From NCBI GenBank assembly GCA_018398765.1, contig JAHBMJ010000426.1, positions 5,807 through 47,736 of the forward strand: 41,930 nucleotides of DNA, in the 5' to 3' direction. The notes beneath the pieces were generated by a model. It saw nothing but the letters and a program-made list of their open reading frames with translations. It was not told the origin of the DNA and did no database searches. The stretch's first letter is position 1, and each line of letters starts with the position of its first letter. Made by a program: the position numbers and the translations under genes. The stretch is from Chromera velia. Taxonomy: Eukaryota > Sar > Chromeraceae. Of this stretch, positions 30,788 to 41,804 are shown piece after piece.

Positions 30788-31210
30788 CTAGGGCGTGTAC
30801 TAAAAAAAAATTTTAAAAAAAAAATGGGTTTTGAATTTTAATTTTTTTTTTTAATGACTCGATATAAACTTTTATCTAGCTAGTTACCTAGCGTTCAAAT
30901 TACATGGTTTAATCTTTCCTCTATGACTTGAGGCTTAAGCTCTGAAGTTGGTCCCCACGAGCTGCGTCTTTGCTTCCTTGAGTCCGTGAGTTGTTGCTGT
31001 TGTAACCTGAATTTGCTAGACTGAATATAAAATATCATTAGAGTCATTATTCACAGTACCACTGCATAGGAGTGCTAGGCGGACTTTAGATTATCACAAA
31101 CTAGGTCACAAATTGTCTTTCAGAAAAAGTTTCACACGTTTGTCTTAATTAATTCTAATAAAAAAAAACTAAAAGTCTTTTCATTTTTTTTTTTTGAGTG
31201 CATGCCTTAG
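30788..31210. mobile_element. Short hAT-like MITE, 423 bp
   Basis: The left end CTAGGGCGTGTACTAAAAAA matches the complement of the right end (CTAAGGCATGCACTCAAAAA) at about 80%. Flanking 8-mers are ATAAAACT and ATAAAACC (7 of 8). It is AT-rich with no coding frame. The family differs from the 29009/29561 elements but shares the CTAGGG-type terminus. Confidence 0.72.
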
Positions 31211-33650
31211 ATAAAACCGTGAAACATGCCGGCATAAATTAGATATCACTCTAGATATCACTGTATGAAATAATGATGATTGAGGGTTTTTTCATGCATG
31301 CCGCGTCCAAATGAAAACATTTTTTCCTCTAGTTTTTTATATATATAAAGATTGATCCTAATATACATGTATATAAATCCGAATGCTAATAACTAGCCTA
31401 ATAGAAGAAACTATAACATAAAGCTAATTCTCCGGACAGAAATCCTAATCCTAATCCTAAAAATGAAAATCTATCATATGATAAAGCCGACGTAAGGCGG
31501 GGGAAAATGCTGGTATGATGGTAGTATCTAGGCTAGTATCTTTTGCTAGTGCCTATATTCCTGCCAAGTAAAAAAAAAATATAAAATGCCAGTGCAATTT
31601 ATTATGCAAACACCGACTAAGGCAAATACCTCAATTTATTTTTGGAAGCCCGGAGCCGAATTCAAAAACATATTATACTAGTATCTTATTGAAAAAAACC
31701 TAACTTGGGCGCTTTTTCTCTTCTCCAGCTCGCGGCTTGTTTTTGCCCTGCTCCTCTCAAACGTCTGTATTCGTTGTTTCTGGCCCGCCCATCTGTTCGA
31801 TTCTGCCCTTTCGATCCTCCAGGAATTTCATGCGATCAGGGTCTTATGCATGGAGGTCCCCTGCAAAATACTTACAGCCGAAGGCATTTCGGAGGTGCCG
31901 GGGGGTACTCAAGAGGAGTTGAGGGGGGTGTCTGCAGGCCATGCACAGGGTACGTTGGCCAACGGCCGGGAGACCTTTGCGTCTTCTGGATCCGCATTTC
32001 TTTCGGCGCGTGTCGAGACTCGAGCTTTCTGGCTCTTGGACTGCGCATTCCGTCTCTCGTTTACCTGCTTGCAGGTCTCAAACACCGTCTGGCTAGGCGT
32101 GATGGCTGACAGTCACTGCAGAATATGGTGAGTCGACGGTTGTCTCCGCTAGGTTGTGCGCTCTCGCGGTGCGCCGGTTTTCTGATTTGCTGGTTAAACT
32201 TCGAGTCGAGGCTCTGTAGTTCCCGGTGTGCCCTTCTTCTTGACACCTAGAGGCGCATGCACTCCCTCTCAGTAGCAGGTGCGCACTTCTTCTCGGCAGA
32301 TGCACAAATCTGGTGCATTTGTGCTCGGCAGCTGTGCTCTTCTTTGTGGGAGGTGCGGACCTCCTCTTAGCAGCAGGTGTGCACTTCCGCTCAGCTTGCA
32401 GCTACATACACATCTTTCATTCTGCTCTTGCAGTACCGGGTGTAACTGCATACCGGCGTGGAAGATCGTGAATTGCAGGAGAAGGGGGGCTTTGGGGCGC
32501 TCTGTAGCGGCGACTCGCATTGGATCGGCGAGGTTTCCTCCCAGGAGGACCTGCACAGGGTATGTCAGCGTGTGTGTACTCTTCTTGCTGTGCTGCTTCC
32601 GCGCGGGCGTTCTCCACACGCCTTTTCGGCAGCTCTAGATTTAGAATCCGTCTTTTTTTCACTTTCAGGTCTCGGGGGATCATTCTCTGTCGGGGCTGAC
32701 GGCTGCAAGCTGGACCTCAGATCGGAGCTGCGGAACGTGGTGAATCGGTGTTCCCTGGCTCTCGTTTCCTCTAGCTGTTGACCTGCGTTACTGGATTGTA
32801 CGCTGTGCTTCTTTCTTCAACGGTGTGCGAGGAGGCGAGCTGTTTGAAGAAGGAGCGCCCCGTGCAGAGTGAGCACTGTCAGAAGAAAGAAGCGGCTCAC
32901 CCACGCGTCCTGCGGGAATGCGACGAGTCTCGCAACCTCTGCGGAACTCTTGAAGCTTAGCCTATCTGAATTGTACGCACAACGGCCTTTTTGGCAGCTT
33001 GAACATCGAAGCCTGAAGCACTATGAAGGTGTAGCCAAACTGTCAGCGGTCAAGAGCTTTGGGGCTTCCGCCAGTTCCAGTCAGTGAACGCAGGCTCTAT
33101 GTATGCGTCGTCTTACCCCAAAATTTCTTCAACATACATTAGCGGTAGCCATGCACGGTTTTCAGGTGCGTGCGTAGGTGGATACGGCGGGGCGTGAGCT
33201 TGTATATGCCTTTGAGGTTGCATGCATGCCCATGCCTAGTCTGGCTGGGAGTGAAACGCTCTATTCAACATCGTGAATCATCAAAACTTGCACCTCTGCA
33301 TGTCCGTCAGATGTATTCTTCTTCCATAAATTCATGATTGAAGTTCTTTCCAAATGCTCCTGTGCATTTTAGGTAGAGGGGCACGAGCTGCCGCTAAGCT
33401 TGGTTGGCGTCGTCGGACTGTGATCCACTGTGGAGAAATTTAAAGCAGCCGTGAGGCAGTAAGGCCTTTTCCCTGTTCAACCGGGGGAGACCGTCTCTTC
33501 ACTGTTCTTACAGAGCCTGTCGTCAGCGTTGGTGCCGTGACGTGACTCACATGAGGAGAGCGGTGACTTGGATCATACATGTTAGACCGTGTTAGATATT
33601 TTGGGGAGCGTTCGGCCGCTGTCGTCATGCGTTCATCGCGACTGCTTGAA
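31211..33650. other. Intergenic region, AT-rich then GC-balanced
   Basis: 31211-31690 is AT-rich, with three CCTAAT units at 31446-31460. From 31700 to 33100 the sequence is GC-balanced with medium frames on both strands and recurring words such as GCACAGGGTA(C/T)GT and GCAGGTG(C/T)GCACTTC. No exon chain or family could be supported. 33100-33650 shows nothing recognisable. Confidence 0.35.
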
Positions 33651-33652
33651 GC

Positions 33653-35610
33653 CTAGTTTGAAGCGACGAGGAACATTAGAGCAGGATGTAACTGAGCCAG
33701 CTCTAATTGAAGATGCGGTGGGATGGACATCTGAAAGAATGTTACGAGTTCAGAGCTAGGCGTCCAGTCAGCTAGCAACTCAGGTTCGTAGCTACGTTTT
33801 TCTGGAGGTCCTGGTCTCGATGGGATAGATTCTGCTTCTACCTGAGGCTCTAGCTTAACGCTCGACGAGCTTGGTCATGAGCTTTCTTCTTTTTCCTATT
33901 GATTAAAGTTTAGGAGTTGAAGCTGTTCATCAAGCAGCTGAACATCCTTTCGGACTTTGTGGTGGTATTCGACAAGCAGTCGGTCGCGCCTGTCCCTTGA
34001 AAGTTAGCCGCAGGGATCCATTGAGGGTTTTCATCACCTAGTGGATAGTTTTTCCACCGGACTTTATACCTATTATGCCTTTTGTCAAAATCTAGGATTC
34101 CTTCAACCTCCCACTCCGAGTTTGCTTATAGGTGCGTTTCTATGCTAGCTTCAAACTGCTGTGGGTTAAGCATAGGATTTATGACATTGTTGACCGATAC
34201 TCCCTTGGCTTTTAAGTACTGGCGGAGCAGATCGGCGTCTCCGGAAGCTGGTGTTTGGTAGTCAAAGCCGGCTATCCACCAAATTTCTTGAAAACTCATC
34301 ATTTTGACTTGTTCAACTACTTGCTTTTCCTGTAGCTCACGGGCTGCTTGGTTAGTCTCTTTTTCATGTGGCTGCAGACTCATGGGAGATGGGATTCTAT
34401 GTTCGTCTCATTGACAAAACCATGCTGACGATTCAGATAGAAAGACTACCTCCAGCCTAGAGTCTAGGACATAATCCGGCGAGAAATGGATATCAAACCA
34501 CAATAGATAGCTATCAATTTGGTAGACCTGTTTTACGATATGGTTTCGAAAAGATCGGAACGTTGCTAATACATGCACGTGGGGAACATTGATGATCCAT
34601 TCTTGATGGGATTCAAAAAGCCGGACCAGGTTTTTAAGCTTATCATCACTGAATAAATCGAGAAGCAGCCGTTCTAAATGATCCAACCACGTTTGCGTGA
34701 CCCCAGGCGGAAGCACTAGAATATAAATTATGTTGAAACCCCATGGATAACATAAATGGTACTGGTCTAGTCTACGGTCTAGGTTCTTTAACGTACTACC
34801 GATTTTGATAAGCGAAGGGAACGCTAGGAATGGGTTTTCTACCACATAAAGAATTGGACAGTTTACGTTGATTAGATATGCAATACTAGCTCCACCAGCA
34901 GACAGTCAGACTTCTTTTTCTTTATTATGAAGGGCGGGGTGTAAAAACAATGAGCCATGCAGCGCGAGCACGCATGCACAACACTAGATTATGGAGATAC
35001 TCGGCGACCTGCAGATCAAAACGCAGGAGGTCGGCATTTTTGTTCCATAGGAGAGACTCGAGGGAACCACCGGTTTCAAAAATGCACTGAGCATCACCTA
35101 CGAGTTCTCAAAGGCTGCGAAGTCATGCTAGTATTGAAGGAGATGCTAGTGGGGCGACGGTATGAAAGTTTAGGTTTTTCAAAAGCTGCGCTAGGACTGC
35201 AGTCTGCATACGGACGTGCAGGTGGGACTCAGTGATGTACTCTAGAAGCCCTTCATATCGGGATGGGAAAAGACAGTAGTAGACCATACTAGGGACTATA
35301 TTTGGAGCCTGGAGAGCCCACAACTACCATCTACCTACGTAAACTAAGGTTTACACACAATATAAAATGCCCATAGCTTGGAGGCCACGCTTCAGTGCCG
35401 TACTAGGAAAAGGCTCAACTAAGTCTACCAAGGCATCATCTAGTAAGCTTTCATCTAGCACATCTAGCAGGTTTATTAAAGCCTCAACCACTTACGTGCT
35501 AGCGGCTACAAACGGCATGAGGTAAAAAGGGATAAGTAGTCTAAAGTAGACTGCTAATCGGGTATTGGTCGCTCAAGAAGTCGGCAATAAGCGCTTAGAC
35601 GAGTAGGGGG
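33653..35610 (-). pseudogene. Decayed mobile element with GIY-YIG-like nuclease domain and chromodomain
   Basis: From 34912 down to 33910 one minus-strand frame of about 330 codons has only two internal stops (TGA 34408-34410, TAA 34126-34128). The first part is a GIY-YIG-like nuclease domain of the T5orf172/MUG113 kind: ILYVVENP, then LIKIGST, NLDRRLDQYH, a strand FNIIYILVLP, the glutamate in DHLERLLLDLF, and a late HQEWI. A glutamine-rich helical linker follows (34383-34126). Then comes a clear chromodomain (34107-33997): EGILDFDKRHNRYKVRWKNY, then P-L-G-D-E-N and WIPAANF. Upstream to 35610 another minus frame has leucine-rich coding-like stretches with several stops. Downstream, 33850-33653 is open in a third frame. 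No LTRs, terminal repeats or reverse transcriptase were found. The chromodomain suggests chromatin-targeted integration, as in chromoviruses; the combination is unusual. Confidence 0.7.
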
Positions 35611-36275
35611 AGGATTCGTTGGTTACTCCCTATGTTTCATATTTTTTTTATTTCTAAATGGCGGTTTTTTACCGCACTGCTTATCTTATTACCTGCCTAG
35701 CAGACTGTAAAAGTCTTTTGTACCTATACAGCACTTCCCTGCGGCACCCTCTCATGAAAAATTTGTTTCATTTCCTCGATCCCCCCTCTAGATTTTCCCT
35801 GACGTATGTTCCCCACCCTTACCGTCTGCTTTCGCTCCTTCACTCTAGCCTTCACTCCTCCGAAGGGGGCCGGTGCACTCCTCACAGACGGCTTCTTTCC
35901 CGTTTTTTTTTTCTGGGTCCGACGAAGAATGTCTCCCGGCCCCCCCTAATCCTTCCGAGGTCTGTTTATTGCAGGAGCATTCAATGTTGTCCGCCTGCAC
36001 CGCTTTTCCCTACAGCAGGTGCACATGAGACAGGTGCCGTGGGGCGGCGCGAACATCATGGGAAGTTTAGACAGGTAAAAAACCGCAGTATCAGATTGGC
36101 ACCTGGCGGTTGGAAGCGAAGAGAGCTCGCACGACATGGACGGACGGCAGGCAGACAGATAGAGAAAGAGTGAGACTGACTCATGAGTCATCGTGTCAGC
36201 ATCGTCGCCTGCATGTTCAAGCTGATGCTTCCGGTCCCGCCCTCTCCGTCCAACAGTGAGAGAAACGTCCCCTAC
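35611..36275. other. Unassigned region
   Basis: Plus-strand frames here (for example 35658-36173) are pyrimidine-driven and have no family signal. The minus-strand frame running on from the 90-bp repeat has no recognisable domain. Confidence 0.35.
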
Positions 36276-36491
36276 CGAAGACGAGGCTGAGGCAGCAGCG
36301 TCCCCTGGCTTTTTTTTCTTGTGCTTCCCCTTCCTCCTCCCCCCACTGCCTGAATTGGCCCCTGCCAAAGATAAGGCCGAGGCAGCAGCGTCCCCTGGCT
36401 CTCTTTTCTTGCGCTTCCCCTTTCTCTCCCCTCCACCGCCTGAATTGGCCCCTGCCAAAGACGAGGCCGAGGCAGCGACATCAAACTGCAC
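36276..36491 (-). repeat. 90-bp coding-type tandem repeat (Ala/Ser then Lys/Arg-rich)
   Basis: About 2.4 copies of a 90-bp unit with strictly 30-codon periodicity. On the minus strand each unit reads an alanine/serine segment (AASASSLAGANSG), a glycine run, a basic cluster of the form RKGKRKKR, then PGDA. Variation between copies mostly keeps the frame and the character of each segment. The basic cluster looks like a nuclear localisation signal. It may be the C-terminal part of the neighbouring NTPase-like gene, but no splice link could be established. Confidence 0.7.
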
Positions 36492-36509
36492 ACCATCTGA
36501 CGGATTTAA

Positions 36510-38474
36510 CTAGTGCAGCGGAGCGGCAGACCACAGGCTGACTCCAAGCAGCGATGCCATCTCTATCTGTTTTGTCACCACCCATTTCAAATTTCGGGAA
36601 CAGGATCCTTTCTCTCTACGGAGCCACACGTGTTTGGTCACTTTATAAGGAACACTGTCCTGCGGCGGGTTGCTGTCGCTTTCCTTGCACTGATACCCCC
36701 AAGTCTCAATCAAGCCACCCGCAACATCGCAAACGCAAAGCAGAATGTCGTATTTCTAAAAACGAGCGTTCACTAGGAGGCAGTGGGAGCACAAGGAAGC
36801 CCATGCGATGATTCTGGCCAACACGCGCACCTTTGTGTCTCGCGACAGCCTTCGCCTGTTCAGCAAACTCTTCTTTCAGTGTATCAGCATCCCAGACAGC
36901 ACTATTCGGACTAAGAGAAAGTATGCTGTCAAAATTATTGACTTGCTCAGGTAGCAGACTCTGGACGGAGACCTTCTTTGAAGTCAAAACCCTACCTTTT
37001 CCCTTTTGGTGTCGCTTTTTGTCTGATGACTGAGATGTGGCTGCTTCACCTCCTTCTCCCCGCTTTGGCATACCTATTGACTCACGGTTTCTCCTGCCCT
37101 CCTTTCCTACACTCTCTCTCAGCCTCATCCCAGTTGAAAGATCGGACCTCGACAAGACACCGCCGCTTTCTTTTAGTGAACAGCTGCCGTCCTCTACGCC
37201 ATTCCCCATGGGGTCATCACCTTCTTCTCGCAACATCTCGGCTTGAGGCCATGCAAACCCTACAGCAAGGCCCAGCAGCCGAAGTCCCAGAGCAGCTGCA
37301 ACAATACCCTCCCACGCTTTGCCGCTCTATTCGTCGGAGCTGTGCAGCCTATCCAACTGTTCAGCGATAGTACCAATATCGCTGCCTAAATCAGCCCTCA
37401 CTCGTTGAAATTTCTTAACCAAGAAGTGAGAGAGAAAGACAGGCGGCAGAACTACCTGCTCTGTATCACAGTGCAAGAGATCGAAGAAATCCGACCAGTC
37501 ACCGAGTACCCCACGTCCCGTTTCGCTCTCTTCTGGGGGGACCTTTCCACTGAAAACAACCGCCAAAAGCATGGAAAACCAATTTTTAAAATTTTCGCGA
37601 GTCACGGGCGAAGTAATCTTGATGGCCGCTGCGGTGCCGTTCTGTCTAGTCGTTCACGAACTAGCAGCCCCGGGAGCTTACCTAAGTAAGATGCGGCCGC
37701 AGGAGTGGAAGCACCGACCATAGCGGCGTCTTCCCACTTGCGGATGATGGGGAGACGGACTAGGCGTGCCTGCCGCTCCGTCTTGGAAGTTACAACCACT
37801 CATGATCTTCTCCAGTCTTTCGATATCGTACGTGGTGACGACGTTATGGCTGCTGAAGACATACATGCGGGCCTCTATAACATAAAAGTGGCTTTTGATG
37901 AAACAATAGAGATTCTCTTTCTGCGATTCGTCTGAGCACTTGAGCCCAAGCAACGCATTCAGCTCATCCATCAACAGCAGACACGATGGGAGAGGTTTGA
38001 CAAAAGTTGTAATGGTGTCCTCTTTGACCGTATACCTCTCTGCCCAGCTCTCAAAATCCCCGTTAGCGCGACCTTTCTTGCACAGATACCACGTAATCCG
38101 GATAAGAAGACACTCAAGAAGGGTAGTCCACCCAGCAGCGACCCCCTTCTTTTCCGGACCGGTGATTCCCGTCCCCTCCCTTTCGTTGAAGGACACAAAA
38201 ATCGAATTTTCTAAGAATCTGCCGATTTCTTTCAGAGCGCGTGTCTTGCCCCCCCGTTGGAGATGAACGACGGCAATTGACTGCACAAAGATTCCCTGAC
38301 TATCGTGTTTACATTGTTCCTGTGTAATCAGGGCGCATGTACTTTGCAGCCAGTTTTTGGGGATAAAAGGGTATTTCCGATCTGCATCTAGAAGTTCTGG
38401 TTTGAGACCGTCGAGGGACCGAAAGTCCGCGGCCCCAAGAGACCGCTTCTTTGGTGTGGCGGCAGAAGAATCCT
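36510..38474 (-). pseudogene. Crinkler/RHS-type NTPase gene, broken by a frameshift and a nonsense codon
   Basis: Exon 38474-37682 begins at a good acceptor (CTCTTACAG). It contains a variant P-loop in a VVHLQRGGKTRAL context, a following strand IFVSFNE, and a Walker-B-like SCLLLMDELNALLG; this order matches the NTPase of Crinkler (CRN) and RHS effector/transposon proteins. Near 37770-37800 the frame changes (between the SHNVVTTYDIERLEKIM region and the VRLPIIRKWEDAA region) with no intron to explain it. A 53-nt intron (37629-37681, donor GTAAGC, acceptor CCGCAG) leads to exon 37628-37327, which ends in TAG. The same frame then stays open to 36706 and continues with family-like sequence (KAWEGIVAAALGLRLLG). 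A further frame at 36713-36510 looks like more coding sequence. The N-terminus, beyond the CA microsatellite at 38611-38650, is unresolved. Confidence 0.65.
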
Positions 38475-38607
38475 CTGTAAGAGTCCCAAAAGAGAGGACA
38501 TACGAGAAGGAATACACAGAGCGAGTCAGCAATGCAAGCAGACACTCGCTCACGCATTTTCTCACAGCCAGACATCCGATCAACAGCCATGCAACCCGCC
38601 TGGGGCC

Positions 38608-38608
<1 letters not shown>

Positions 38609-38646
<38 letters not shown>

Positions 38647-38651
38647 ACACA
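38609..38651. repeat. CA microsatellite
   Basis: About 20 CA units with two TA interruptions, upstream (minus strand) of the NTPase-like exon at 38474. Confidence 0.92.
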
Positions 38652-38789
38652 TGCAGCACTCGCGCACTTCCATCTGGAGACACCGAATGTATGCTAGAGA
38701 AGTTTTCCTTCGGATATGCAGTCCCAGCCAGATGATGCACGCCATTTCAATCTAAAGGAATGGAGATCTTAAATGTATTATGAAGAAAT

Positions 38790-39135
38790 TTTTGTTCAGC
38801 CGCAGTCGATCTTCAGCCATGCATACACGTGAACGTACACCAGACACACACGAAGATTTAATCCGACCAGCCAGACGGACGCAATCGACCTTCACCACCC
38901 AAACACACACGAAGATCCAATCCGACCAGCCAAGCGGATCGAATGTCGGAAGAGAGAAACTATAGATGCAATCGACTTTCAGCCATGCATGCAGGTGAAT
39001 AAGCACCAGACACACATGAAGATCAAATCCAACCAGCCAAACGGAACGACGCAGTCGACCTTCAGCCACGCACATGAACAAGCACCAGACACACACGCCC
39101 ATGCACCAAACACCCGGAGGTCTTGGACCAACAGC
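38790..39135. repeat. ~80-bp degenerate minisatellite
   Basis: Four to five degenerate copies of a unit with GC(A/G)(A/G)TCGA(C/T)(C/T)TTCAGCCA, then CACACACGAAGATC, then AATCCGACCAGCCAGACGGA. Anchor positions at about 38801, 38880, 38968 and 39050 give a period near 80 bases. Two more copies lie at 40558-40665, on the far side of the minus-strand gene between them. Confidence 0.85.
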
Positions 39136-39283
39136 CATTCGATCATAACCTACACACCAGGGACAGACCTTCAGATCCGCTATCTAAATTCGCCCCACTA
39201 ACGGTGTAGGTCTGCCCATTGACCAGCTGGCTCTCTAAGTAGATCGCGACTGACGATTGTCTGGCTATAGCCATAGAAGAGAT

Positions 39284-39988
39284 TTACAGCGTCTTCTTTT
39301 TTATCTTGAAGGCCTGAGCAACCGCTTGCTCAAAACGTTTCCATTCATCCTCATTCGTTGGAGGCGGGAAATCCATCACTTTCTCTCCCCTCTTCAGAGT
39401 GATGATGTTTCTATTATATGCATGGGCCAGCCGATTCCTCGCCTTGCCTGACAGCGCCCAAGCTGCACGCCGCAAAGAAGCCACATTCACATGCATCATC
39501 GAGTGGGCCAAAGGCACGACGGCCAATGTAGAAGACCATAGACTAAAACGCTGGGAGGAGACAGAAGGAAAAGGCATCTCTGCACATACTGGCAGGATCG
39601 AAGTCGGGTGACCAGACATGCAGCAGAGAATGCCCACAAGCAACGCAAGGGCATCAGTCAGTACAACATAAGTGAGCAGACAGCTGAGACACCAAAAACG
39701 AAGGAACACAGACGCACCTGTGGGAGGAATTCGACTGCTTCTGGCAGGGTCCCGCTCGTCCGGCAGCAGACTAGAGGTGTGGAGAGCCTGCACACATATA
39801 TACACATATGATGCGAAGGTCTTGCTTGGAAGTTCAATAAGACTACGCAGTCAACAGATCCTGAGACCACCAGGGTAGGCATGATCTACTCACTGCTTGA
39901 AGAAGCTCCCAGGCCGCACCCTCGGGCCCCAGGCTCGACTTGGCTACCTTCCTTCCCACGGGGCTTCTATCAAGACGCCCGCGGGGAC
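39284..39988 (-). CDS. Last three exons of an unidentified minus-strand gene (5' end unresolved)
   Basis: Exons 39988-39894, 39787-39718 and 39579-39284 join in phase (phases 1, 0, 1) with donors GTGAGT and GTGCGT and acceptors TTTGCAG, TGTGCAG and TGTGCAG. The encoded 150 or so residues end in KRGEKVMDFPPPTNEDEWKR and a lysine-rich tail before TAA or TAG-type termination at 39284. The last exon is helical and basic (LRRAAWALSGKARNRLAHAY). I do not recognise the family. An upstream exon ending in phase 1 is required but could not be fixed between 40000 and 40400. An alternative acceptor for the last exon at 39588 keeps the same frame and would add three residues. Confidence 0.6.
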
Positions 39989-40530
39989 CTGCAAAGAGCC
40001 AGGAGGGAAAGAAAACGGTTTGAAGCAGGCGTCGTCCTTCGGCCCCATGTTCTAGAGGGAAAAGGTCTCTCCAAGACCTTCCCATCGGCCTGCATCAAGG
40101 ACATAAAAACAAAGTCGACACGAGTTGAGAAGGAAGCGAAAAATTCGGAAGAGAAAAACAATGGAACTGCACGTTCCCCCCAGAGAGAAGGTATGAGAAG
40201 CAGGCACCGCTGGAGGTAGGTAAAAGGGTGGGAAAAAGGAAAGAGGACGTAAAAGAGGTACTAGTGGGCAGAAAAGAAAAAGTGAAAAGGGACTAGACAG
40301 AACAGAAGAGAGCCCAGGGCTATAGAGAACGGAAGAAGGGGGGGCATGAACAGTCCAAGCCAGATTGCAACACGACAAGAAGATCGGGTGGTGGGAAGCA
40401 GGGGGGAGAGAGCTAGTAGGAAGAGAAAGAGAAGTGGGGAGAAGGAGGGAGGGAGAAGGAAGGGAGTGTTCCTACCGTAACACCGTTGGAGAGGCAGACC
40501 AAAGAGAATTAAGAAAGAAGCTCGATCTCA
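39989..40530. other. Region upstream of the three-exon gene
   Basis: The missing 5' exons of the gene at 39284-39988 are expected here on the minus strand. The sequence is pyrimidine-rich on that strand, and no donor with the usual +5 G in the right phase was found. Confidence 0.35.
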
Positions 40531-40670
40531 AATGTGTCATGGAGAAATTTTCGTTTGGCCGCAGTCGATGTTCAGGCATACTAGACACAATCTGACCAGC
40601 CAGATGGACGCAATCGACTTTCAGCCACCTAGATACATGCGAAGATCAAATCTGACCAGCCAAGCTTCAA
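40531..40670. repeat. Second block of the ~80-bp minisatellite
   Basis: Two degenerate copies of the unit at 38790-39135, in the same orientation (GCCGCAGTCGAT at 40558, GACGCAATCGACTTTCAGCC at 40606, GACCAGCCA twice). The flanking ATGGAGAAATTTTCGTTTGGCCG also resembles ATGAAGAAATTTTTGTTCAGCCG at 38779. Confidence 0.82.
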
Positions 40671-41804
40671 TGGCAGAATATGGATGTCACCAAATGACAG
40701 TGACCTCGATCACTTGTAACTGACTTTTCCGAATCCCAGTTCACCCATGTTGACATCCTAGTTGATCCGGTCACTCCTGAAGCTCCAAGACAGCACAAAA
40801 AGAAGAGACAACACTGTGGAAAGACGATTCTTAGACTACTGTCCTTAAGCTGTTTTGACGTTGGCCAGTGAGCCAACTCCGACAGGGTGACAATGGGTCA
40901 AGCAACTCTGCAAATTTCTATCTGCCTGACGTTTATAATATGCCCACACCTTAGCTTGTTTTTTCCCTTTCTGGCTGTTATGATGCTTTGATTGTCCAGA
41001 AGCGGTTTTGTTTAGAAAACAGAAATGATGAAGCTCTGTTAGATCGGATGCAGTGTACATGCAGTCTTGTCTTGAAGCCAAGTTGGGCTGTTCTGGCCGC
41101 TGAGGCTGAATTCAGCTATAGTGCACGTTTCTCTTATCGCCTCTCCGGGCGTGCACGTTATGAATAATTGGAGCCAGTTCCGCATTTATCCATGTATGAA
41201 GCCGGTTGGGGATGGTGTACGTGTTACTGGGCCCGGCCGCGCCCGCTCTTTGAGCACCGAGGCCCGGCCTGACGCGCGTCTTGCCACATATTAGCCCAGC
41301 TAGTCCTTCACAAGCTCTAAGCAGGCAAAGGTGTTTAGTCACTTGTGATTAGAATATATTTAATTATCCCATGAAGTGATTGAATGTGATTGAATAAAGT
41401 GATTAATTAGCCAAAGTCCGATTCTTACTAGTCTTTAATACCTTAGGTCATTCTAATGGTGCGTAGTTTTTTTTTTATGTTATAAAAACAAATGTTTTGG
41501 GAGTAGCCTGGAGGCTTGTGCACATCCAGTGCACTGTATGCATGGCCCAGCCCATGCAGCCCGGGCCAGCCATGCACGCGCCGGCGCGGCCCATGCACCG
41601 CTCCTACTAGCGGCCGCGGCTATACATCGGTGCATGCATTCGGAGCCGAATAGCCGATTGTACAGGTTGCATCAAAAATCGGGTCTTCATGCATGAGTTT
41701 CAAACACAAGGTAAGATGCAAACTTGAAGTCACAGCAAGCCATGATACCAGTCTGAGATGACTGAGGCCTGATATGTTCAGACAATTAACTCTATAGTTT
41801 GAAA
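40671..41804. other. Intergenic region before the terminal transposase-like gene
   Basis: GC-balanced to about 41340, then AT-rich with repeated GTGATTGAAT/GTGATTAA words (41341-41410), then a GC-rich segment of GCATG and GGCC(C/A) palindromes (41530-41640). The GTGATT words may be subterminal repeats of the hAT-like element whose gene begins at 41805, but its left terminus could not be fixed. Confidence 0.4.

Noticed and set aside
31446..31460. Three CCTAAT units as a telomere remnant
   Set aside because: Too few units, no terminal context, and the unit does not match a common telomere repeat well enough.
31705..32781. Possible gene in the GC-balanced stretch
   Set aside because: Medium frames on both strands with cysteine- and arginine-rich composition, but no consistent exon chain or motif.
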